A stretch of DNA of 17,761 nucleotides from Hylemonella sp. UBA6679 (GCA_002454975.1 DKJZ01000111.1:1-17761); one strand, 5' to 3'. Shown: positions 7,911 through 15,544, numbered from the stretch's first letter. Translations and numbers: made by a program. The notes: generated by a model from the sequence alone, not told the origin.

Positions 7911-8807
7911 TCAGGCGACCAGGGGTGCGGTTGTGTGGGGCGATTCGGGCGGAAGGTTGGCAGCCAACTTCATCTCTTTGTGATGGCGCCACTCCACCAC
8001 CGATTTGATGGCCAGTGTGACCAGGGCCAACAAGGCCAACAAGGAGGCCACGGCAAAGGCGGCCACCGATTGGTACTCGTTGTAAAGAATCTCAACGTGC
8101 AAGGGCATGGTGTTGGTTTGACCGCGGATGTGACCCGAGACGACCGACACAGCACCAAACTCGCCCATGGCCCGGGCATTGCACAAGATCACGCCGTAGA
8201 TCAGCCCCCATTTGATGTTGGGCAGGGTGACATGCCAAAAGGTCTGCCAGCCGCTGGCACCCAAGACAATGGCTGCCTGCTCTTCATCGGTGCCTTGCGC
8301 TTGCATGAGCGGAATGAGTTCACGCGCAATGAACGGGAAGGTCACAAACACGGTGGCCAACACAATCCCAGGCACGGCAAAAATGATCTTGATGTCATGC
8401 GCTTGCAACCATGGCCCCAGCCAACCTTGGGCACCAAACATCAGCACATACACCAAACCTGCCACCACGGGTGAGACGGAAAAGGGCAGATCGATCAGGG
8501 TGATCAGCAGCGATTTCCCTTTGAAGTCAAACTTGGCCACGGCCCAGGCGGCAGCCACGCCAAACACCAGGTTGAGGGGCACCGCAATGGCCGCAGTGAT
8601 GAGGGTCAGGCGAATGGCAGACCAGGCGTCGGGCTCTTGAAGTGACGCTAGATAAGCGTCGAGCCCCTTGCGCAATGCTTCGGTGAAGACGGCTGCCAGC
8701 GGCAACACCAAAAACAAAAACATGAACAGCAGCGCCACAGAAATGAGGCTGTAACGCACCCATGCGGCTTCGGTGGTGCCAGCGTGGTTGGAGCGGCTTG
8801 GGCTCAT
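7911..8807 (-). CDS. cysW: Sulfate ABC transporter permease CysW
   Basis: One of the two channel-forming inner-membrane subunits of the sulfate/thiosulfate importer. The roughly 298 residues hold about six hydrophobic helices, beginning near YSLISVALLFMFLFLVLPL. The cytoplasmic loop that contacts CysA includes LGASGWQTFWHVTLPNIKWG and the following ARAMGEFGAVSVVSGHIRG, which is characteristic of CysW. The chosen ATG at 8807 overlaps the cysT stop as TGATG, a coupling arrangement; a GTG at 8810 would add one residue. Four bases separate its stop from cysA. Confidence 0.96.
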   Translation of the reverse strand: MSPSRSNHAGTTEAAWVRYSLISVALLFMFLFLVLPLAAVFTEALRKGLDAYLASLQEPDAWSAIRLTLITAAIAVPLNLVFGVAAAWAVAKFDFKGKSLLITLIDLPFSVSPVVAGLVYVLMFGAQGWLGPWLQAHDIKIIFAVPGIVLATVFVTFPFIARELIPLMQAQGTDEEQAAIVLGASGWQTFWHVTLPNIKWGLIYGVILCNARAMGEFGAVSVVSGHIRGQTNTMPLHVEILYNEYQSVAAFAVASLLALLALVTLAIKSVVEWRHHKEMKLAANLPPESPHTTAPLVA

Positions 8808-9670
8808 CACAGCCCCCCGGTGCGTTTGCGCTGCCAGGTTTGCAGCGCGTTGATGACCAGCAGCAACACAAACGAGATGGCCAACATGACGGTGGCCACA
8901 GCAGTGGCACCTGCGTAGTCGTATTGCTCTAATTTGCCGATGATGATGAGCGGCGTGATTTCAGACACCATGGGCATGTTGCCAGCGATAAAAATGACCG
9001 AGCCATATTCACCAATGGCCCGTGCAAAGGCCATGGCAAAGCCTGTGAGCAAGGCCGGTGCGATGGACGGAAAAATCACCTTGGTGAAGGTTTGCCAGCG
9101 TGTGGCGCCTAAGCAAGTGGCGGCCTCTTCGAGCTCTTTTTCTGCATCTTCGAGCACAGGCTGCACGGTGCGCACCACAAAGGGCAAGCCGATGAAGATC
9201 AGCGCAATCACCACCCCATTGGGGTTGAAGGCCAACTCAATGCCCAAGGGCTCTAGGTACTGGCCTACCCAGCCATTACCAGCCAGCAGGGCTGTGAGCG
9301 AAATACCAGCTACCGCCGTGGGCAAGGCAAAAGGCAAATCCACCAAGGCATCCACCACTTTTTTACCGAAGAAGTCGTAACGCACCAAGACCCAAGCCAC
9401 CAGCAAGCCAAACACCACATTGACCAGGGCTGCAATGAGTGAGGCGCCGAAGGTCAGACGGTACGACGCCATCACGCGTGCACCTGTCACAGCCGACCAA
9501 AATTCATCCCAACTCAGGGTGAAGGTTTTGAGGGCCAAGGCTGAGAGTGGAATCAACACAATCAGGCACAGGTAAAGCAGGCTAAAGCCTAGCGTGAGGT
9601 TCAGGCCTGGCAGCACGCGCGCAGGCTTGCGTACCGGACTGAGCTTGGTGGCAAGGGCAATGCTGGACAT
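8807..9670 (-). CDS. cysT: Sulfate ABC transporter permease CysT (CysU)
   Basis: The partner permease of CysW in the inner membrane. About 287 residues with some six membrane helices (first near LTLGFSLLYLCLIVLIPLSA). The CysA-docking loop is CLGATRWQTFTKVIFPSIAP followed by ARAIGEYGSVIFIAGNMP, as in CysT/CysU proteins. The ATG at 9670 overlaps the stop of the upstream binding-protein gene as TGATG; the GTG at 9673 is an alternative start. The same overlap occurs at its own stop with cysW, so the transport genes form a translationally coupled chain. Confidence 0.96.
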   Translation of the reverse strand: MSSIALATKLSPVRKPARVLPGLNLTLGFSLLYLCLIVLIPLSALALKTFTLSWDEFWSAVTGARVMASYRLTFGASLIAALVNVVFGLLVAWVLVRYDFFGKKVVDALVDLPFALPTAVAGISLTALLAGNGWVGQYLEPLGIELAFNPNGVVIALIFIGLPFVVRTVQPVLEDAEKELEEAATCLGATRWQTFTKVIFPSIAPALLTGFAMAFARAIGEYGSVIFIAGNMPMVSEITPLIIIGKLEQYDYAGATAVATVMLAISFVLLLVINALQTWQRKRTGGL

Positions 9671-10662
9671 CACTTGAGGGTGTAGATCTTGTCGAACTGA
9701 CCACCATCGTTGAAGTGCACTTTTTGTGCCTCTGTCAAAGAGCCAAACACCTCGTTGACTGTGAACAATTGGATGGGCTGGAAAGTCTTGCTGTACTTCT
9801 TCAAGATGTTTGCGTTGCGTGGGCGAAGCGCATGCTTGGCGGCAATCTCTTGGGCCTCATCGGAATAGAGGTAATCCAAGTAGGCCTTGGCAAGTTCAGC
9901 GGTCCCTTTTTTGTTCACGGTGCGCTCCACCACAGCCACCGGGTTTTCAGACACGATGCTGATGGAAGGGTGAATGGCATCAACTTTGCCTTCGCCAAAC
10001 TCGCGGTCGACGGACACCACCTCAGACTCGAAAGTGATCAGCACATCGCCAATGTTGCGCTGAAGAAAAATGGTGGTGGCGTCACGCCCCCCTTTGGCCA
10101 AGACAGGCACGTTTTGGTAGAGCTTGCGGACAAACTCAGCGGCCTCAGTTTCGGAGCCTCCTTTTTTGCGCACATAGCCCCAGGCCGCCAGATAAGCCAT
10201 GCGGCCATTGCCACCTGTTTTAGGGTTGACCACAATCACTTTGATGCCTGGCTTGATCAGGTCATCCCAGTCTTTGATGTTTTTTGGGTTGCCGTTGCGT
10301 GTGAGGAACAGCATGGTGGATGTGGTGGGTGCCGCGTTGTTTGGAAAGCGCTTGGCCCAGTCTTTGGCCACCACGCCGGTGCTGGCTAAAAAGTCCACAT
10401 CGGTGGTGGTGTTCATGGTCACCACATCTGCATCCAGGCCATCGTTGACCGCGCGTGCCTGTTGACTTGAACCACCATGGGCTTGGTCAATCTTGATGTC
10501 TTTGCCCGTGGTTTTTTTGTGGTGGGCCACAAAGGCAGCGTTGTAGTCTTTGTAGAACTCGCGCGCCACGTCGTAGGAGGCATTGAGCAGGGTGGTTTGC
10601 GCATGTGCTGAGCTCATCAGCGCCAGGCTGGCCATCAAGGCCATCAAAGTTTTGGTCATCAT
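9670..10662 (-). CDS. cysP: Periplasmic sulfate/thiosulfate-binding protein, CysP-like
   Basis: A 330-residue precursor whose signal peptide runs MMTKTLMALMASLALMSSAHA, with likely cleavage before QTTLLNASYD. It binds sulfate or thiosulfate in the periplasm and hands it to CysTWA. The frame stays open upstream to 10746, but that extension would bury the signal peptide, so the ATG at 10662 (or 10659) is preferred; neither has a good ribosome site. Compared with sulfate-specific Sbp, the sulfate-contacting Trp is Phe (ITFESEV) and the GARG turn is GGRD, both changes also leaning toward CysP of Escherichia coli. The usual KTSGN/KTSGG loop reads KTGGNGRM, losing a Ser that contacts the anion, so specificity may differ from both. 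The transport context is secure; the thiosulfate assignment is inference. Confidence 0.88.
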   Translation of the reverse strand: MMTKTLMALMASLALMSSAHAQTTLLNASYDVAREFYKDYNAAFVAHHKKTTGKDIKIDQAHGGSSQQARAVNDGLDADVVTMNTTTDVDFLASTGVVAKDWAKRFPNNAAPTTSTMLFLTRNGNPKNIKDWDDLIKPGIKVIVVNPKTGGNGRMAYLAAWGYVRKKGGSETEAAEFVRKLYQNVPVLAKGGRDATTIFLQRNIGDVLITFESEVVSVDREFGEGKVDAIHPSISIVSENPVAVVERTVNKKGTAELAKAYLDYLYSDEAQEIAAKHALRPRNANILKKYSKTFQPIQLFTVNEVFGSLTEAQKVHFNDGGQFDKIYTLK

Positions 10663-10739
10663 GTGGGGGTGTTTTGTAAAGGTTGAAATTGTGCGGACCT
10701 GCGTGCCAACAACCAACGACTTTTTGATTGTTTGCATAT

Positions 10740-10759
10740 GCGCCATGCATCTAAGGCGC
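10740..10759 (-). promoter_or_regulatory. Intercistronic hairpin between the two binding-protein genes
   Basis: GCGCC (10740-10744) and GGCGC (10755-10759) can pair around a 10-base loop, in the 108-base gap after the sbp stop. There is no T-run on the transcribed side, so it is not a classical terminator. It could slow decay of the sbp message or reduce transcription into cysP and the permease genes, as happens with abundant binding proteins in other ABC operons. Structure is seen; role is inferred. Confidence 0.4.
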
Positions 10760-10770
10760 TATGTGCCCAG

Positions 10771-11790
10771 TTACTTTTTGAGATAAATCTGATCGAAAGA
10801 GCCCCCATCGGCAAAGTGCTCTTTGTCGGCTTTGGCCCAGCCACCAAAAGCCTGGTCGATGGAAAAAAGCTTGAGTTTGGGGAACTGCTTAGCGTATTTG
10901 GCTTGGGCCTGTGGGCTGATGGGGCGGTAAAAATGCTTGCCAGCAATGTCTTGGCCTTCATCGCTGTAGAGGTACTCCAGGTACGCCTGTGCCACAGCAC
11001 GCGTGCCTTTGCGGTCCACAGTCTTGTCCACGATCGTGACAGGCGGCTCCGCCAAGATGCTGATGGATGGATAAACCACATCCACCTTGTTGCCAAACTC
11101 TTTTTCTAGCAAATTGGCCTCGTTCTCCCAAGAGATGAACACATCGCCTTGGTTGCGCTGCGCAAAGGTCACCGAGGAGCCGCGCGCACCTGTATCGAGC
11201 ACAGGCACGTTTTTGTAGAGCTGCGCCACAAACTCTTTGGCCTTGGCTTCGCTGCCGTACTTGCGTTTGGCAAACTCCCACGCAGCCAAATAATTCCAGC
11301 GCGCGCCACCTGATGTTTTTGGGTTGGGGGTGATCACGCTGATGCCTGGCTTGACCAAGTCGTCCCAGTCTTTGATGCCCTTGGGGTTGCCTTGACGCAC
11401 CACCAGCACAATGGTGGAGGTGTAAGGCGACGAGTTGTGCGGCAAACGTTTTTGCCAATCCTCAGGGATGAGTTTGCCCACCCTGCTCAAGGCGTCTATG
11501 TCTCCTGCCAAAGCCAGGGTCACCACATCGGCATCGATGCCGTCAATCACCGAGCGGGCTTGCTTGCCTGAGCCACCGTGTGATTGTTTGATGGTCAGGT
11601 CTTGGCCTGCTTTTGCCCTCCAGTGCTTGGCAAACGCTGTGTTGAATTCGGCGTAGAGCTCGCGCGTGGGGTCGTACGAGACATTGAGCAGCGAGACGGC
11701 CTGCGCCCAGGCTGTGCCAGTGCAGGCCGCCATGATCAGCACAGCGATCTGTCGCAAAAAAGATTGGCGTTTGTGTTGGGCTTTCATCAT
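10771..11790 (-). CDS. sbp: Periplasmic sulfate-binding protein, Sbp type
   Basis: A 339-residue precursor with a signal peptide (basic MKAQHKRQ, hydrophobic IAVLIMAACTGTAWA, cleavage probably before QAVSLLNVSYDP). It captures sulfate in the periplasm for the CysTWA importer. All positions known to contact sulfate in enteric Sbp look conserved: Asp in VSYDP, Ser in QSHGGSGKQ, the SGG of NPKTSGGARW, Ala in TGARGS, and Trp in ISWENEA. It is the first transport gene of the operon. AAGGA lies about seven bases before the ATG at 11790; the ATG at 11787 is also possible. The next gene is a paralogue of the CysP kind, so two binding proteins share one channel. Confidence 0.94.
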   Translation of the reverse strand: MMKAQHKRQSFLRQIAVLIMAACTGTAWAQAVSLLNVSYDPTRELYAEFNTAFAKHWRAKAGQDLTIKQSHGGSGKQARSVIDGIDADVVTLALAGDIDALSRVGKLIPEDWQKRLPHNSSPYTSTIVLVVRQGNPKGIKDWDDLVKPGISVITPNPKTSGGARWNYLAAWEFAKRKYGSEAKAKEFVAQLYKNVPVLDTGARGSSVTFAQRNQGDVFISWENEANLLEKEFGNKVDVVYPSISILAEPPVTIVDKTVDRKGTRAVAQAYLEYLYSDEGQDIAGKHFYRPISPQAQAKYAKQFPKLKLFSIDQAFGGWAKADKEHFADGGSFDQIYLKK

Positions 11791-11823
11791 CCGTCCTTTG
11801 ATTCAGGAGGTGGATTGTGAAAG

Positions 11824-11840
11824 CCGTTCTTTAAAAACGG
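11824..11840. promoter_or_regulatory. Near-palindrome in the sbp leader region
   Basis: CCGTT at 11824-11828 and AACGG at 11836-11840 flank an A/T-rich centre, giving a nearly symmetric 17-base element 34 bases before the sbp start. The surrounding 86-base gap is A/T-rich and also holds TTATT/AATAA half-repeats, so it is the likely sbp promoter region. It may be an operator for a sulfur regulator of the CysB kind, but I cannot match it to a defined CysB site. Confidence 0.35.
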
Positions 11841-11876
11841 AACGACGAATTTATTGGTTGTTCATAAGCAATAAAT

Positions 11877-12806
11877 CTAAGGCTTGCTTGCGGTGGTCTT
11901 GTTCTTGTGCAACAAACGCGTGAGCAGGAGCTGTGCAGCCGCAGGTAGCTCACGCCGTGCGCTGTGCGCCACCAGCAACTGACGTTTGGCCCAAGCATCT
12001 CGCAGGGTGATGGCGGTCAGACCGAGGGTTTTGATTTGGCTCACACACGCCGCGCGTGGTGCAATACCAATGCCCAAGCCGGCTGCGATCATGTGGCACA
12101 TGGCATCAAAGCTGCGCACTTGCACGCGCAGGTGCATGGGTTTGCCTGCTTTTTCGGCTGCGCGTGCGGTGAGCTCCAAGAGCGAGCTGCCTCGGTTCAG
12201 CCCCACAAATTCATGTTCTAAGCAAGTCACAAAGCTCACGCGTTGTCTTGCTGCTAAGGGGTGAGCCAAGGGGCACAGCACCACCAGCTCGTCCATTTGA
12301 AAAGGGTGCGCGACCAACCCGTCATGCGGTGTGCCTTGCGCAAACACGCCCAGGTCGGCGATGCCGTCCATCAGGGCGCGAACGGTGTCGCCACTGAGTT
12401 GCTCTTCCACTTCAACGGCCACGTCTGGGTGAGCTGCCATGAACTCGCTCAAGATACCAGGCAAAAACTCGGTGAGCGAGGACATGTTGGCCCACAGCCG
12501 CACATGGCCACGGATGCCGCGCGAGTAGTCGCTGAGCTCGCTGTTGAACAGCTCGAAGCCTTGAAACAAACGCAGGGCATGTTGCAGAGCCAAGTGGCCA
12601 GCAGGGGTGAGGGCCACGCCTTTTTTGCTGCGCTCCATGAGTTGCGAGCCGGTGGCCGCTTCAAATTCCGACAAGCGCCGGCTCGCCGCGGAGAGCGCCA
12701 GGTGACAGGCTTGTGCGCCCTGGGTGATGCTGCCGCTTTGCGCCACGGCGCAAAAAAGTCGTAAGGTGACAAAGTCAAACTTGGCGGCATTGAAGGTGGA
12801 AGCCAT
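11877..12806 (-). CDS. LysR-family transcriptional regulator
   Basis: A 309-residue regulator. Residues 10-70 are the helix-turn-helix region (TLRLFCAVAQSGSITQGAQA, then SAASRRLSEFEAATGSQLMERSKKGVALTPAG), followed by a linker helix and an effector domain from about 95 to 295 (VRLWANMSSLTEFLPGILSEF; AAGLGIGIAPRAA). It diverges from the CoA-transferase operon across a 111-base gap with repeated GAAGGAT elements, which makes control of that operon the best guess. It also lies upstream of, and in the same direction as, the sulfate genes, 86 bases from sbp. However, it lacks the N-terminal pattern of CysB and I do not call it a sulfur regulator. An overlapping out-of-frame ATG lies just upstream of the start. 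Confidence 0.9.
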   Translation of the reverse strand: MASTFNAAKFDFVTLRLFCAVAQSGSITQGAQACHLALSAASRRLSEFEAATGSQLMERSKKGVALTPAGHLALQHALRLFQGFELFNSELSDYSRGIRGHVRLWANMSSLTEFLPGILSEFMAAHPDVAVEVEEQLSGDTVRALMDGIADLGVFAQGTPHDGLVAHPFQMDELVVLCPLAHPLAARQRVSFVTCLEHEFVGLNRGSSLLELTARAAEKAGKPMHLRVQVRSFDAMCHMIAAGLGIGIAPRAACVSQIKTLGLTAITLRDAWAKRQLLVAHSARRELPAAAQLLLTRLLHKNKTTASKP

Positions 12807-12819
12807 GGAGCCATTTTAT

Positions 12820-12872
12820 ATCCTTCGCGTTTTAAGAAGGATGTTGTAAAAAATAAGAATTCCGAGAAGGAT
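12820..12872. promoter_or_regulatory. Repeated GAAGGAT operator-like elements between lysR and the CoA-transferase operon
   Basis: ATCCTTC (12820-12826) and GAAGGAT (12836-12842) form a perfect 7-bp inverted repeat with a 9-base spacer. A third copy, GAAGGAT (12866-12872), lies exactly 30 bases further on, about three helical turns, so it would face the same side of the DNA. A TATAAA on the minus strand (12820-12815) could be the -10 of the lysR gene and would abut the inverted repeat, fitting autoregulation. This pattern of a palindromic recognition site plus an activation half-site is typical of LysR regulators. Binding is inferred. Confidence 0.6.
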
Positions 12873-12888
12873 CATATTTTTTTATAGT
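12860..12888 (+). promoter_or_regulatory. Possible promoter of the CoA-transferase operon
   Basis: TATAGT at 12883-12888 resembles a sigma-70 -10 box. A poor -35 match, TTCCGA, lies 17 bases upstream at 12860-12865. The third GAAGGAT element overlaps the spacer next to the -35. A weak -35 flanked by a LysR half-site suggests a promoter that needs activation. The start codon is about 30 bases downstream and has no clear ribosome site. Confidence 0.35.
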
Positions 12889-12917
12889 TTGGTTTTCTCG
12901 AAACCCCCAAGCTAAAA

Positions 12918-14105
12918 ATGAGTGCTTTACAAGGATTGAAAGTGGTGGAGCTGGGCCAGCTGATTGCCGGGCCTTTTGCCGCCAAAACATTGGCTGACTT
13001 CGGGGCGGATGTCATCAAAATCGAAACCCCGCAAACCGGTGACCCGCTGCGCAAATGGCGCTTGCTCAAAGACGGCACCTCGGTGTGGTGGCAGGTGCAG
13101 TCGCGCAACAAGCGCTCTGTGGCGCTCGACCTCAAAGACCCTCAAGCCCAAGACATCGTGCGTGCACTTGCCAAAGACGCGGATGTGTTGATTGAAAACT
13201 TCCGACCGGGCGCCATGGAAGGCTGGGGCTTGGGGCCTGATGAGCTGCTGGCCATCAACCCTCGTTTGGTGATGCTGCGTATCAGCGGCTATGGACAGAC
13301 CGGCCCTTACCGTGACAAGCCTGGCTTTGGCGTGGTGGCCGAGGCCATGAGTGGCTTGCGCCACCTCACCGCAGAGCCTGGCCGTGTGCCGGTGCGCGTG
13401 GGGGTGAGCATTGGTGACACCTTGGCTTCTTTGCATGGCGTGATTGGTATTTTGATGGCCTTGCAAGAGCGCCAGCGCAGCGGCCAAGGGCAGGTGATTG
13501 ATGTGGCTTTGTACGAAGCGGTGTTCAACTGCATGGAGAGCTTGCTGCCCGAGTACAGCGCTTTTGGTGCGGTGCGCCAAGCTGCCGGCAGCGCCTTGCC
13601 AGGCATTGCGCCTAGCAACGCTTATCGTTGTAAAGACGAGGGCTATGTACTGATTGCGGGAAACGGCGACAGCATTTTCAAGCGCCTCACGCGCACCATG
13701 GGCCGTGATGATTTGGGCAACGACCCAGCCCTGACGGACAACGCAGGGCGCGTCCAACGGGTGGAAGAAATTGACGCAGCCATTGGTGCTTGGACGGCAC
13801 AGCATACGGTCGATGAGGTCTTGCAAGCGCTTGATGCTGCTTCTGTACCGGCTGGTCGTATTTACACCGTGGCCGATATTGCGGCAGACCCGCATTACCA
13901 AGCCCGCGGCATGATTGAGCAAATCACCATGGACGATGGCACGCAGTTGGCTGTGCCTGGCATCATCCCGAAGCTGTCGCGCACACCCGGTTCGCACCGC
14001 CGAAACGCACCCGGCATCGGCCAAGACACCGATGCTGTGCTCAAAGACATTGGTTTATCGTCAACACAAATTCAAGCCTTGAAGGACAAAGGAATCGTGG
14101 CATGA
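12918..14105 (+). CDS. CaiB/BaiF-family (class III) CoA-transferase
   Basis: A 395-residue cytoplasmic enzyme that moves CoA from a donor such as succinyl-CoA to a carboxylic acid. The family start GLKVVELGQLIAGPFAAKTLADFGADVIKIE spans residues 6-36. RSVALDLK and DVLIENFRPG follow at 66-98, and the probable catalytic Asp167 sits in GVSIGDTLASLHG. Length and C-terminus (SVPAGRIYTVADI) are normal. The gene is followed, with an ATGA overlap at 14102-14105, by an HMG-CoA-lyase-like gene. The pair suggests activation of a 3-hydroxy-3-methyl dicarboxylate (hydroxymethylglutarate, citramalate or similar) before cleavage; related enzymes act on glutarate, itaconate or citramalate. The substrate itself cannot be deduced. 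The start at 12918 leads straight into the conserved N-terminus. Confidence 0.93.
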   Translation: MSALQGLKVVELGQLIAGPFAAKTLADFGADVIKIETPQTGDPLRKWRLLKDGTSVWWQVQSRNKRSVALDLKDPQAQDIVRALAKDADVLIENFRPGAMEGWGLGPDELLAINPRLVMLRISGYGQTGPYRDKPGFGVVAEAMSGLRHLTAEPGRVPVRVGVSIGDTLASLHGVIGILMALQERQRSGQGQVIDVALYEAVFNCMESLLPEYSAFGAVRQAAGSALPGIAPSNAYRCKDEGYVLIAGNGDSIFKRLTRTMGRDDLGNDPALTDNAGRVQRVEEIDAAIGAWTAQHTVDEVLQALDAASVPAGRIYTVADIAADPHYQARGMIEQITMDDGTQLAVPGIIPKLSRTPGSHRRNAPGIGQDTDAVLKDIGLSSTQIQALKDKGIVA

Positions 14106-15037
14106 AGCGCCTTTATTTCAACGAAGTTGTCACGCGTGATGGTTTTCAAATCGAGCCTGAGTTCATCCCTACCGATGACAAGGTCGCCCTGATTGATGCC
14201 TTGAGCCAGTGTGGCTACGCCAAGATCGAAGCCACCTCGTTCACCTCGCCCAAAGCCATCCCCATGCTGCGAGACGCTGAAGAGGTGATGGGCCGAATTC
14301 AGCGCGTACCCGGCGTTGAGTACACCGTGCTGGTGCCAAATTTGCGAGGTGCAGAGCGCGCTTTGGAGTCCCGCGCAGATGAGCTTAATTTGGTGATGTC
14401 CACCTCGGAAACGCACAACTTGGCTAACCTGCGCATGGGTCGCGAGAAGAGTTTTGAGGCGCTTGCAGCGGTGGTTAAGCATGTGGACGGGCGCACGCCC
14501 ATCAATGTGTCACTGTCCACGTGTTTTGGTTGCCCAATGGAGGGCGATGTGCCCGCTGCAGAGGTCATGCGTTTTGCCCGCCGTTTTGCTGACCTGGGTG
14601 TACGAGGCCTCACGATTTGCGACACCACCGGCATGGCCCACCCTGCACAGGTGCAAGCCTTGGTGGAGGCCTTGCAGCAGGCCTTGCCGCATACCGAACT
14701 CACCTTGCATTTCCACAACACCCGAGGCATGGGCTTGGCCAATGTGCTGGCTGCCGTGCAAGGCGGCATCATTCGTTTTGATGGTTCGCTCGGTGGATTG
14801 GGAGGATGCCCCTATGCACCGGGTGCCAGCGGCAATATTTGCAGTGAAGATGCCATCCATATGCTCGACGCCATGGGCTATGACACCGGCATCAAGCTTG
14901 AACATTTGCTGCAAGTTGCGCGCGCTTTACCCAGCGTGGTGGGCCATGCCGTGCCAGGCCAGTTGGCCAAGGCCGGCCGCATCACCGACTTGCATCCTGC
15001 CCCCACTTACGTGGCTGACCTCAGGCGTGCCGCATGA
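14102..15037 (+). CDS. Hydroxymethylglutaryl-CoA lyase-like enzyme
   Basis: A 311-residue TIM-barrel lyase of the HMG-CoA lyase group, which splits 3-hydroxy-3-methylglutaryl-CoA to acetyl-CoA and acetoacetate. Likely active-site and metal residues are Arg12-Asp13 in TRDGFQ, Glu43 in KIEATSF, His203 and His205 in LHFHNTRG, Cys236 in GGLGGCPYAPGASGN, and Asn245. The usual motif RDGLQNE reads RDGFQIE here, so the substrate may be a relative of HMG-CoA such as citramalyl-CoA. It overlaps both neighbours by ATGA, indicating tight coupling with the CoA-transferase before it and the VOC protein after it. The metal-site residues look intact, so activity is expected. Confidence 0.9.
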   Translation: MKRLYFNEVVTRDGFQIEPEFIPTDDKVALIDALSQCGYAKIEATSFTSPKAIPMLRDAEEVMGRIQRVPGVEYTVLVPNLRGAERALESRADELNLVMSTSETHNLANLRMGREKSFEALAAVVKHVDGRTPINVSLSTCFGCPMEGDVPAAEVMRFARRFADLGVRGLTICDTTGMAHPAQVQALVEALQQALPHTELTLHFHNTRGMGLANVLAAVQGGIIRFDGSLGGLGGCPYAPGASGNICSEDAIHMLDAMGYDTGIKLEHLLQVARALPSVVGHAVPGQLAKAGRITDLHPAPTYVADLRRAA

Positions 15038-15429
15038 TTGACCACTTAGACCACCTGGTTCTCACCACGTTCAATGAAGATGCGTGCGTGGACTTTTACA
15101 CCCGCGTTATGGGCATGACCTTGGAGAGCTTTGTTGGTGGTATACCCCCAGTGACGCGCAAGGCGTTCAAGTTTGGGAACCAAAAAATCAATTTGCATGT
15201 GCGCGGTAAAGAGTTTGAACCCAAAGCCCACACCCCGGTTCCAGGAGCTTTGGATGTGTGCTTCATTGCATCAATTCCGCTGGAGGCGGTGATGGAACGT
15301 TTAAAAGCCTGCAACTGGCCAATTGTCGAAGGCCCTGTGATGCGCACAGGAGCAACACAAAAAATTCGTTCGGTGTACGTGCGCGACCCAGATTTGAACT
15401 TGGTGGAAATATCGGAGCTGCTTGGCTGA
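15034..15429 (+). CDS. Small VOC-family protein similar to GLOD5
   Basis: A 131-residue single-domain vicinal-oxygen-chelate protein, last of the CoA-transferase operon. It resembles glyoxalase-domain-containing protein 5 (GLOD5) along its whole length: DHLVLTTFNEDACVDFY, FGNQKINLHVRGKEFEPKA, VPGALDVCFI, LKACNWPIVEGPV.RTGA and YVRDPDLNLVEIS. His7, His55 and Glu125 are the expected metal ligands. GLOD5-type proteins have no settled reaction, and a CoA-ester epimerase or isomerase role in this operon would be only a guess. Its ATG at 15034 overlaps the lyase stop by ATGA, which supports a linked function. It is followed after about 90 bases by a strong terminator. Confidence 0.88.
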   Translation: MIDHLDHLVLTTFNEDACVDFYTRVMGMTLESFVGGIPPVTRKAFKFGNQKINLHVRGKEFEPKAHTPVPGALDVCFIASIPLEAVMERLKACNWPIVEGPVMRTGATQKIRSVYVRDPDLNLVEISELLG

Positions 15430-15516
15430 TTTGCGCATGCACACAGGTAACTGGTGCTACTTGCCAGTCAAGAAGCTGGGGCTAACAAAACTTGTAGAGT
15501 TAAAAACAGGAGAAAC

Positions 15517-15544
15517 AAAAAAGCGCCTGTGAGGCGCTTTTTTT
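15517..15544. terminator. Bidirectional rho-independent terminator
   Basis: AAAAAAGCGCC (15517-15527), loop TGTGA, then GGCGCTTTTTTT (15533-15544). The five G/C pairs are flanked by A- and T-runs, so it can stop transcription in both directions. It ends the plus-strand CoA-transferase operon and could also serve the minus-strand operon that converges on it from 15665. Confidence 0.88.

Noticed and set aside
10663..10746. N-terminal extension of the CysP-like protein from an upstream ATG at 10746
   Set aside because: It would place 28 polar residues before a good signal peptide (MTKTLMALMASLALMSSAHA), which would spoil export.
11877..12806. Calling the LysR gene next to the sulfate operon cysB
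   Set aside because: It lacks the CysB N-terminal pattern. Its divergent partner with shared repeats is the CoA-transferase operon, so the sulfur link is only by position.
12927..14024. A 365-residue open frame antisense to the CoA-transferase gene
   Set aside because: The plus-strand frame is a clear full-length CaiB/BaiF protein with conserved motifs. The antisense frame has no recognisable domain and is a by-product of codon bias.
15450..15468. ACTGG-N9-CCAGT inverted repeat after the GLOD5-like gene
   Set aside because: Only five base pairs with no T-run; it lies in front of a much stronger terminator and is probably chance.
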